NCBI GenBank assembly: GCA_025266875.1
Contig: JALLLT010000075.1
Location: forward strand, 1 to 64,000
Direction of reading: 5' to 3'
Source: Fennellomyces sp. T-0311
Lineage: Eukaryota > Mucoromycota > Mucoromycetes > Mucorales > Lichtheimiaceae
DNA: 64,000 bases
Positions 55,505 to 64,000 of this stretch are shown piece after piece. The position numbers were made by a program, and so were the translations under genes. Numbering within the stretch: position 1 is the first letter of the stretch; each line of letters opens with the position of its first letter. The notes beneath the pieces were generated by a model. That model was not told the origin of the DNA. It was given only the letters and a program-made list of their open reading frames with translations, and searched no databases.

Positions 55505-56242
55505 GCTCTTATCTCAACTATTTATCTCATGTTCCTGATATCATCCGTCAGCTTGGCCCACCCAGGCTTTATAGCACACGCACAATGGAGCGCCAAATTG
55601 GCGTAGTTAAGCCACGAATCAAGTCACACAGCAAGCCAGCCGCTAACGCATCCAATGTAATCCACCAAATACAGACCAAATCATACTTCAAACGAAATCA
55701 AAAAACGTTTGACGATGATGCACAAGTCGACGATATTACTTCAGACAAAGGCAGGTGCTCATCACAAGTATGAAAAGACTAAAATATGTTTACTAATAGC
55801 ACTGTATTACTAGATCCACTCTCAATTACTGTCGGTGGCACTCCTATTACAATATCAAAGCTATATAATGGTAGTTTGGATCAGTTTTCCAAATTGGGTC
55901 TGAAAGCGCTCCTTGTCACATATTATTCAAGGCACAAAATTCCGATCACCAATAGTTGCTTGGACAACCAGATACATACGTTTTGCTCGAAAAGCAGAGG
56001 TTAGAGGGCATTTATTCAAAGGCATGGCTTCGGAAGATGACGAGGAATCCGTGACAACGTTTGCAAAAGCAAGCTTAACGGTCGATAGGAACGCAAATAT
56101 GGGTTATAACAGTCAAGACGTGACCAGCTATGGAACATATTTCGGAAATACCTTGCTTTTCTTTCATCATACTCAAAATGGGACTACACGAATACTTTGC
56201 CTATTAAACGTATACCTGGATACATCGGTAACTGATGGATAG
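55505..56242 (+). pseudogene. Tnp2/DUF4218-type transposase-like gene, second part
   Basis: It continues the gene at 52238-53105 with LNYLSHVPDIIRQLGPPRLYSTRTMERQIG and KSHSKPAANASN, the S/T-R-x-M-E-R-x-I-G signature of this domain. Exons with TTRYIRFARKAEVRGHLF and YFGNTLLFFHHTQNG resemble the C-terminal half of such proteins. Joined across the Crypton, the helix ...HYYCIQHE/LNYLSH... becomes continuous. Confidence 0.5.
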
Positions 56243-56500
56243 GTGCTATAGGCCTATGACGGGCTATATTAGTCTATATATGTGACGCAGGCAAATAGGA
56301 TATCCCCCCTCTTTATAGATTGGTGGAATATATATCTGTAGACAAATGTGATACTATTACCTATATCGCCGGTCAGCTTCTCTATATAGAATCTATAGGC
56401 TGTATAGGTTCTACACACTATAAAGCCTATATAGGTGAAAATAGCTTGAGCAACCTATATAGCCTATATAGTGGTATAGAGGCGGCATGAAACATCAAAG
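56243..56500. repeat. Cluster of CTATATAGG-type inverted motifs
   Basis: More than ten copies of CTATATA / GCCTATA / TATAGGC in both orientations (for example CCTATATAGCCTATATAG) lie just downstream of the Tnp2/DUF4218-type remnant. This suggests the subterminal repeat zone of the element that carried that gene. Confidence 0.45.
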
Positions 56501-56646
56501 CAATCCAGGCCATATAACTTTGAAAAGAAGTATTTGACAGCCTTTAGTAGTATGATTTATTAACCGCTATTATACTTTTTTTACTTGATAATGGTGTGCA
56601 ATATATGTGCTATATACTTTTGTTATGCTAAATACGATACAGATTA

Positions 56647-58505
56647 TTAAAAATATTCATGAGGATCGAAGCCATCTGTATCACTATGACCATCGCCGTC
56701 GGGAAGCGTCTCTGCAAGAAACTGTTGCACTGATTCCCAATCAATCGCTTTTCCAAACACAGATTCCGGATCCAGAATGTGTTGGTACGCTTTTGCCCAG
56801 TTTGAATCCTTCGAAAACGACTTTCCTTTTGGCTTCTTGGTCTTTTCATGCTTGCATCCCAGTCCCAAACGATAATATATCTACAGAGCTAATCAGTTAA
56901 CCACTATACGTAAGGGGATCCTAAGTTCCTACCAAGCTATAAGTATATGCAATAAGTGATCGTGGGATAGGCCGTGGGATACTATTGAGGCGAGGGCGAC
57001 TAGAGTTTGGATGACAAAAGATGGTGTACATGCAGTCGGCGATACACTTGTTTTGTAACAATGGCCCGTCCAGTCGATAATCCTGCCGAGCAAACCTAGC
57101 ATATTAGAATGTCAGAGATAAGTTACATGTAATAACCCCAAAGTAAAGCAAAATACGCACCGGCTCTTCTCCATCAATTGTTCGTACATGTGCACTCTCG
57201 GATCGATGCTGTCATCGATTGGCGGAATGTACTGACCAAAGTGGAAATAATAGCCAGTCAGCCAACTTGACGCAGCTGTTTGACATTTGGTTCTTTCGCT
57301 GCTAGCAATGGTCGTGAGCTAATAAATAGAAAACCATTGTAAGGTAAGCTTAAACACAGACACGACATCACTACACACCTTTCAGACAACGTCTTCCGTC
57401 GCTGTGTAACGAAAGTGCTCGTTATAGGGGTCGTTCACATTGTGCATTTCCTTTAAAATTTTGACAGCGGCCACTTGCGCACGGAACTCGGGCAGGGCAT
57501 CGTGTAGGAACACCTCTTTTCTAACTGCCCTCCAAAACCGCTCATCTCCGTTCTCCAGGCCTGCCAAAGTCAGAAGTTTCCTGATATAATACATAAATAC
57601 CGCATTAGTAAAGCATTGCGATAAAATCTTTCGATTTACTCAGGGACCAGGTACGGGTGGGTTCGCCGGAACTCCAATGGCAAAGGTTGAACGAGAGCAC
57701 TAGTATAAAAAAAAGATTGTAAGTAATATCTGAAATCCGCATACTTTTTACCGTGGTTGATCCAGTTGTTCATGAGACGGCTGCTGTAATCCTTAAAGCT
57801 GAGGAGCCTGCTCTGAAACACGACTTTCGAAAGCTGTTTCTTGGTTCTGTTGCTGAAGAGGATCTTCTTGTATCGGGCGCAATGGCTGTTGTTGGATAGA
57901 CTGCTGCTGGGACGACGGCTGTTCGATAAACTGCTGCTGTTCCAATGGCTGTTGTTGCGTAGGCGTTGCCGGGCTCCTTTGTACATGGCCTGCGTACTGG
58001 TACTGTGGATAAGCCGGGAGCATACCGCTTACACCTGCTATCGAACTTCAAGTATGTAATAGACGATAAAAGTAACGTAAGTTAGCACTTGCAAGTAGCA
58101 TATAACAGCTGCTTACCTTTCTGGAATGTATTGCTGCTGCAGTGGAGAGTGCACAGGCTGAGGAGCAAGTGATTGCGGGAGTACATGGACGCCTTGTTCA
58201 GGTGTAGAGACAGAAGCAAAACGCGAGGCTTGGAGCATAAAGGGTGTCTGGTCTCGTGGCTGCATGGGTGAAGCAAGGTGGCCTTGGCTCGTTCCAGATA
58301 TTGGTGATGGTGTGATCAAAGGGAATGACTGACCAGCCACCGATGTACGAGCTTGACCCGCGTTGACGATTGGCGGCACATTTGACACGGCTGTACAATG
58401 GATTAGCTCATGGTGCACTTCGAACAATGTCAAACAGGAAAGGGGTTGCCTTGTTGGGCACGCGAACTTTGGCTTCTCTGCTCTTCTTCTTGTGCTGCTC
58501 AACAA
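56647..58505 (-). CDS. Unknown multi-exon gene with Gln-rich N-terminal half
   Basis: The minus strand carries at least six exons with short introns. Exon 58505-58113 is Pro/Gln-rich (PLQQQYIPER). Exon ~58040-57770 is very Gln-rich (QQSIQQQPLRP). Then come SRLMNNWINHG, ALVQPLPLEFRRTHPYLVPE, KLLTLAGLENGDERFWRAVRKEV...MHNVNDPYNEHF and YYFHFGQYIPPIDDSIDPRVHMYEQLM. QDYRLDGPLLQNKC and the last exon (WAKAYQHILDPESVF...FLAETLPDGD) end at 56647. No start codon is seen at the 5' end, where a MULE-terminus relic begins. Some junctions (near 57780) need a shift. No family is recognised. It may be an accessory gene of a neighbouring element. Confidence 0.4.
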
Positions 58506-58509
58506 TTAG

Positions 58510-58780
58510 AATCTGTTCTTTTAAAAAAGGTGATTAAAAAAGGTAGATTAACCTTACTTTGCGATTGGGAACGCGTGATGACCCATCGTGGTGGTGGTGT
58601 GTTCTTGTTTCGTGTCATACAGGAAAAAGAGGGAACTTTTTTCTGCATGAAAAAAAAACTCAGCGTTTTATGCAATTGTGCATGGCCCCTCTTGTCCGAT
58701 ATACCTAATTTCCTGGCATTGAAATTAAATTTTTTGGTGGCGGGGAAACAGCTTAAATTCAGGGCAATAGAAGTATATTG
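58510..58780. repeat. MULE terminal-repeat relic
   Basis: TTGAAATTAAATTTTTTGGTGG, then GGGGAAACAGCTTAAATT and GCAATAGAAGTAT, parallels the right end of the young MULE at 43270-43332. This is probably a solo terminus or a non-autonomous derivative. The inner boundary is uncertain. Confidence 0.5.
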
Positions 58781-58819
58781 CCTCGTGTCAAAAACGGTTC
58801 TCTTAAAAAGCACTCGCTG

Positions 58820-60685
58820 ATGCCAAAGCCCAAGAAATTTCCTTGTCCATTCACCGAAGCATGCTCAAAAGGGTTTGATTCTGTTGACGGAGTCCGAGCT
58901 CATGTGCGCATGGACCATTCACGGCAGCCATTGCCTCCATTGCCACCGGAGCGACCGTGTACAAGTGCCCAGTTACCACAGCCAATCATACCTAGAGAGG
59001 TACATTGTAAGGAAACAATCAAGTTGCGAAACTTATTGAGTTTATTCGATTAATAGACTGCTCGTGAAATGGTCCAGCACATGGACGAAAGCGAGCCCAT
59101 GGATACCACCGTGGGATATTCGCCACCATCCACAAGTGATACGGGCAGCGCCAGTGGACAAGGAGTAAAGCAACCTTTACATGAAGGTGAAAAGATTCTT
59201 TAGTGGGATTGAAAATACATTTAATCATACAGTACTTTAGTGAAAGTTGGAGGTGTTCCTCATGCGTACGAGAGTGAGACGCCAAGAAAATTGGGAACGC
59301 TCAATGTGATCGAGCAGCGTCTAGCATTATACTCTCTCGATAAAAACCTGTCGAACGCAGAGTATACAGAGTAAGATACTGTGTAAACGTTTCTTAAATG
59401 TCTGCTTACAAATACTCTTACAGATTAGCTGACTTTATTCAGTTTGCTATGGATCATGTGAGAGATAGTTCAGAGAGAGTTTCGATAACAGTACGAACCA
59501 CAGAAACGCTGAACAGCCGCCTCAATCAGGATGCAGATGAGCTTATCAAAGTGGTATGGTACTACCGAGTCATATTACGCATATATAGCACTAAACCGAC
59601 GATCAATTCATACAGCCACTGGAAACTACATCAATACCGATTACAGATATCGAGGGTTTACCTGATGATTGTGACCTCGAAGATCTCTCTGCTGTCCTGG
59701 GAGAAGTCCAACTTTGCAAAAGGGACATAAAGAAGGTTTCGCAGCTACTTTTCTCCAATCCACGTTTTTCTGAAAAAATGATCCTGCGACCAGTAATACA
59801 AATGCGTGGAAACGAACGGGTGTTTACTGATATACACACTGGAAAATGGTGGCAGCAAGTACAGGTATTTGAATTACCTTCCTATTTGCTTAATATATGT
59901 AATAAGTCAAGCTTAACGATGTTATAACATATTATATTATACTAGTCAACAATACCTTCGACCCATGTGATCTTGGCGCTGATGTTATCGTCAGACCAAA
60001 CCGCTGTTTCAGTTAATGGACGGTTCAAGCTGTGGCCTGTTTATTTAAAACTGGGTACGTTTACCTGAAGTACAGCGCATCGTAAAATGAAAGATTGCTA
60101 ATAACAGAATACTAATTGTAGCAAACATCCCAAAAGAGATTCGTGACATCCCAGAGCACAATGCTAGTCGTGTTATTGCGTATTTGCCGATCATTGACAA
60201 CCCAGCAGATGGAAGATCAAGACCTTGGTGGTCTGGGGCGAAGAGTGCGATTATTCACAGCTGTATGAAGAAAATCCTTGAGCCGTTGAATAAAGACCGT
60301 TTGGATGATGGGTACGTATTCAAAATATGACTCCTTCTTTAATAAAGTGCCCTATGTTGCTAACGCACGCTTGATGGTACATAGGTCTCTGTTGCTTCGA
60401 GGACCTGGCAACTTGATTTATCATTGTATCCCGGCGCTTGCTGCTTATAGTGCAGATCTCCCTGAGCAGTACGCATATAAAGAGTTGGACTATTGTGATT
60501 TTTTCTAACAGAACACAATTTAGGAGGTTGCTCGCGTGTGTGAAAAGTGGAAACACTGCTTTTTCGTGTCCCAGATGCTATGTACCAACAGAAAAATTCA
60601 ACGAGCTGGTGCCATTTGAGGATGTTAGAGTGCGTGCGAATTTCGATATGTACAATCTATACCGGCAAGCAATGTCTATCAACAG
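58820..60685 (+). pseudogene. Plavaka-type transposase (CMC superfamily), C terminus missing
   Basis: Many short exons. The first has a C2H2-type zinc finger (CPFTEACSKGFDSVDGVRAH). Later exons give LADFIQFAMDHVRDSS, SEKMILRPVIQMRGNERVFTD, GKWWQQVQ and HVILALMLSSDQTAVSVNG. Then come LWPVYLKLANIPKEIRD, ASRVIAYLPIID, GNLIYHCIPALAAYSADLPEQ and ACVKSGNTAFSCPRCYVP. This order (GxWW, S-D-T, W-P-V-Y-L-T-I/L-G-N-I, A-D-Y/L-P-E-Q, C-P-x-C) is that of Plavaka transposases. One exon near 59600 does not keep phase. The gene stops in RQAMSINR at 60685, where the MULE-OTU element starts. Confidence 0.75.
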
Positions 60686-60821
60686 GGTGCGTGTTTTTTT
60701 GTGGGATTTTTAATTTAAACAGCGAATTCCGTTCCTGAGGAAAAGCAGTCCAGTTTCTTAATGTTGCCAAACTTCACTTTCAAGCATTACTGCCCTGTGC
60801 TTTAACATTGACAAAACGACA

Positions 60822-63633
60822 ATGTCTTCACCAAACAACGAAACAACAACAAACCCGAAAAAAATTCCTGGACAGTTTACAGCTTTTGATAACTCGGGAA
60901 AAGCTGAACGTATCACACTTAAGCAAGTCGATGGACGCTCCATTTACGACATGAACATTGGGTGGCAGATGGCTCAAAAAAGCTACGACAATATCATCGG
61001 CGGTATCAGTGTCACTAAGGCGTGTCTGGGTGCTGTTATATGCACAGCCAAGGACTGCGCTGAAGTGGTGAGGCCAAAGTCTACCACAGCGAATATCGCG
61101 AAGCAGCTTTCGGCGGGCTGTACCTTTTGTGGCGGGAAGTTGATGCATGATAAATGTAAGGTGCGAGTCAACTTCAAGTTTAGAAATGGCACTGGAATCT
61201 TCACACCGAAAGGGATTCATTATCACGGTACCTTTGCACCTGTTCATGATACAATTGACACATTGGAGCAATTCGAAGCACGAGCAACCGAAAACGTAAA
61301 CGAAACTCCAATGGGTTTGAAAGTTGGCACCTGCGCAAACCGACCCCAATTCCCTGCTCGTCCGGTATCGTTAATCAGCAAGACACTGCAGCATTATGGA
61401 AAAATCAAACGCTATACGCGCACTGCTCGTGATAAGCGCGGCTTATTGCCTTCACGAAAATGCTCATTTGAAGGCATGCAAGGCGAATTGAAGGTCATCG
61501 AACAAGTTTTCCCTGGGTATCTAGAGTCCGTGGACGCGATGCCAGGCCAAACATGCATTACTTTTATGGCCCCTGGTGCTGCCACTCGTGCTGACTTCGC
61601 GAAACACCCAATTCTAACGGATGTTACGTACGACTGCTTCGGCGACGGTTACTATCTATGCAGCACAAACATTTATTTCGAAGAACTGGACAAGTTTGGG
61701 GTTATCTTTCAGGCAGTACTGGATGGACTTTCCGCATCACACTTTCGCAAATACTTCGTGCGTTTCTTCAAAGCATTTGATTTTGCCTTCGGTACGACGG
61801 ATTCAGAACTTGATATTAGCTTCTCCGGTTTGGTCATGGACTTCTCTCAGGCGCAGAGAGTTGGATTCATCAATGCGTTTCAAGAAGTGTTTCCATGGAC
61901 GACAATCGACCCGGCAACACTACTACGCGGTTGTTATCACCATTGGCGCCAGTCCATCCAGCGCATTGTGGTGAATCATGGAGTTGTCCCTTTTGGCCGC
62001 CAAGCAGACTTTGAAGATCTTACCAACATGATGTATAATGCCCAGGGTGACAAGGCTTATCAACTTGCAGTCGAGCAGATCCGTATTGAGTTTCCGAAGA
62101 CTGAACGGTGGCTCAAATGGTGGACTAGGGATGCTGTTGCGGCGATGATCTTCAGATCCCAGAATGCACTGAAGGAAGAGTTACAACAACATCCAACACG
62201 CACGACGAATGGTATCGAAGCTTTCCACCGCAATCTATATCGTATTGTCAACAAGCAACAAGCCGTAATCGATACATTAAAGCATATCTTCAGCTACCTC
62301 CGGGATATCGAAACTGACTTGGAGCAAATCGATGCTGGTTTCAAAGTCGACTATCACAGAATACCTACAAGGTCAGGATGCAGCTTGCATATATTTTAGT
62401 ATCCTTAACTGACATTTCAACACTTACATATTATGTAGGAAAACCAAACCGAGAATGCCGAAGTACGTGAACGACGGTCGGGCACCTGATACAAGTGAGG
62501 AGCTTATTGGTAAAGGTAAAGTAAATATAATTACGTTACTTATTGCATTTATCTTGAACTTAATGCCCTTATGCTAAATGGACTATGATAGTGAGCACGC
62601 GCCAGAAGGACCACGATGCAGATATCGGCAAGTACGGTGAAAAGAACAAAGAATGGAAGAAGGGAGTAAAGAAGGACGAGGTCGAGAGAAGCAAGAAGGA
62701 GCATGAGCAAGGAGGGAAGGAAGGGGTAGAGAAAGAAGGGAATCGAGGGCAGGATGGAGAGCAGAATAGAAAGGCGGAAGGGGAGGAAGATGATAAAGAG
62801 AAGAGAAGGCAGGAAGCTGCTGAAAGGCGCATGAAACTTGCGCGATTGTGTGAACAGCAGGCAAACCTACTGAAGGAGCGGAAAAAACGCGAAGCCAGAG
62901 AACGATTCGAAAAAAAGCGTAAAGCAAGCATGGATAAACATAGCCCATCCAAGTAAGTTAATTGTTGGTGTTAGCAACTATTAATTGACATACCTATTTT
63001 GCGTAATAACTTAGAAAGCAGAAACTCTCTAGCGATATTTTCGACAAATTGCCGCTATATACACTTTCGGACGTGGAGCTTGCTGCTCATTTTGGAATGA
63101 AACCAAACGATGTGCACGGCATCTATAACCCGCTTGGAGATGGAGAATGCGGATGGCGCTCGGTAGCACTTGTCGAGTATGGAAAAGAGGATCACTACGA
63201 TGCTGTGAAGTCAGCTATGACAGGCGTTTTGGTGCAAAACACCAAGTTCTACGATGAAAAACTCGGCATTGACGTGGACAACCTTACTCGTGTCCTAAAG
63301 AAAACTGGACGTATCGATCAAGGTGACTGGTTTGATACTGTCGACTGTCCACAGCTCGTTGCAGACCTATTCAGCCGCCCTGTGGTTATCTACACATCAG
63401 TTTTCAGTACTACTTTCCTGCCTTTCTCTTCGACCGAAGAAAGAGTAGTCGATCAGCCACCTATCGTTCTATGGCTTCGAGGGGGTGATCATTTTAATGC
63501 AATCATTGTGAAGGAGGAAGCGGTTGCGAGGATTAAATGGCCGGCAATCTATCCAGGATACAGCTGCATCATAGAAAAGAATGGCTTTTCTCGCAAATGG
63601 CTCGAACTTTATTCATCAAGATGCAAAAGGTAA
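60822..63633 (+). CDS. MULE transposase fused to a C-terminal OTU cysteine-protease domain (866 aa)
   Basis: Exons 60822-62371, 62439-62509, 62592-62952 and 63015-63633 join in frame to 866 residues. The N-terminal part has a zinc-binding region (CTAKDCAEVV, CTFCGGKLMHDKC). A MULE-type core follows: Asp in ILTDVTYDCFG, Asp in LVMDFSQAQR, the C-x2-H motif in LRGCYHHWRQS and Glu in TTNGIEAFHRNL. A 120-residue Lys/Glu coiled coil (exon 3) links to an OTU domain with the catalytic Cys in GDGECGWRSV and His in GGDHFNAIIV. OTU domains usually remove ubiquitin. Here one could protect the transposase or act on chromatin ubiquitin, which is inference. All three junctions keep frame with good GT...AG sites. 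No internal stop is seen. Confidence 0.85.
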
Positions 63634-63829
63634 AGGAGGTTATAAGAGCTATTGAACGTTATAAAACGCTAGGTTACTAACATTAATATAGATAAACAAT
63701 TTATATAGACCATTGATTTTAAATATAGACGAGCACAATATAGACATATACATAGATTCTTTATTCTACACATAGCATATTCATCAGTCTCAATTATGGT
63801 AAGTACCGTAGTATCCCTGTTAAAAAGTA
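63634..63829. other. AT-rich 3' flank of the MULE-OTU gene
   Basis: No gene. It contains repeated ATATAGAC motifs (TATAGACCATTG, TATAGACGAGC, TATAGACATATAC), perhaps part of the terminal region. Confidence 0.35.
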
Positions 63830-64000
63830 CAGATTTAATAAAATCGGGCAAGTCCCATAAAAAAATCCCCACAAAAAAAAACTCTTTTTTCACAAAATCC
63901 CACAAAATATATCCCACAAAAAAGTGCACCGAAATTTTTATAATACAAAATATACAGGCGATCGGACCTTATAAAAAAACCCACAAAAAACGGGTGGCGA
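63830..64000. repeat. Terminal repeats of the MULE-OTU element (CCCACAAAAAA)
   Basis: At least five copies of the (C)CCACAAAA motif occur in this stretch. The same motif in reverse orientation stands once at the left end (60692-60705). Confidence 0.55.

Larger units (their letters stand above)
60686..64000 (+). mobile_element. MULE-OTU element (right end at or beyond the window edge)
   Basis: The left end GGTGCGTGTTTTTTTGTGGG and the inverse of 63910-63930 (GGTGCACTTTTTTGTGGG) look like inverted termini. Further TTTTTTGTGGG copies (inverse CCCACAAAAAA) lie at 63860-63910 and at 63970-63995, so the true right end may be at or past 64000. No target duplication could be found. The element lies in the Plavaka gene. 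Confidence 0.6.

Overview
The window looks like a transposon graveyard from a fungal nuclear genome. The clues are AT-rich DNA and compact genes with 32-88 nt GT...AG introns that often carry an actaac/ctaac branch site. The element mix (CACTA/Tnp2, Plavaka, KDZ, Merlin, PIF-Harbinger, MULE, Tc1-mariner, Crypton, DIRS, chromodomain Gypsy, plus GCR1_C and Ndc10-like fragments) fits an early-diverging fungus, most likely Mucoromycota. The taxon is an inference. I see no certain host housekeeping gene, rRNA or intact tRNA.

Layout. 533-7492 is a CACTA element (CACTA-1) inside an ORF with a GCR1_C-like DNA-binding domain. 7728-10628 is a PIF-Harbinger element with TAA target duplications and an apparently complete transposase. 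About 11195-13691 is an old MULE copy that carries a solo LTR. 13692-15335 is an inverted, truncated copy of the accessory-gene end of CACTA-1. 15336-28412 is read as a second CACTA element (CACTA-2) whose transposase gene is split by an intact third one (CACTA-3, 18913-24856, AAA duplication). A Tc1-mariner element (26197-27989) also sits inside CACTA-2. An Ndc10/Crypton-like fragment follows, then a second mariner-like transposase with an RG-repeat N terminus (30492-32190), a small helix-turn-helix-like gene, and a head-to-head tandem repeat array (33180-34840). Next come a DIRS gag fragment and a Merlin element between two opposed tRNA-like sequences (35044-37775). A young MULE (39069-43332) has 848-bp terminal repeats and a perfect 9-bp duplication, and sits in an intron of an unknown gene. 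A KDZ transposase gene (about 44118-46326) abuts a decayed Gypsy chromovirus (46327-52237). A Tnp2/DUF4218-type gene is split by a Crypton (about 53106-55504). The right end holds an unknown multi-exon gene, a Plavaka transposase cut short, and a MULE whose transposase is fused to an OTU cysteine-protease domain (60686 to the window edge).

The most coherent candidate for an undescribed system is the shared plan of the three CACTA elements: a multi-exon Tnp2 gene, a convergent coiled-coil accessory gene with phase-0 introns, and, divergent from the accessory gene, a tiny transcription unit made of micro-exons. Each element also has its own palindromic motif repeated just inside its ends. CACTA-3 keeps all parts apparently intact. 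The MULE-OTU fusion is the second strong candidate.
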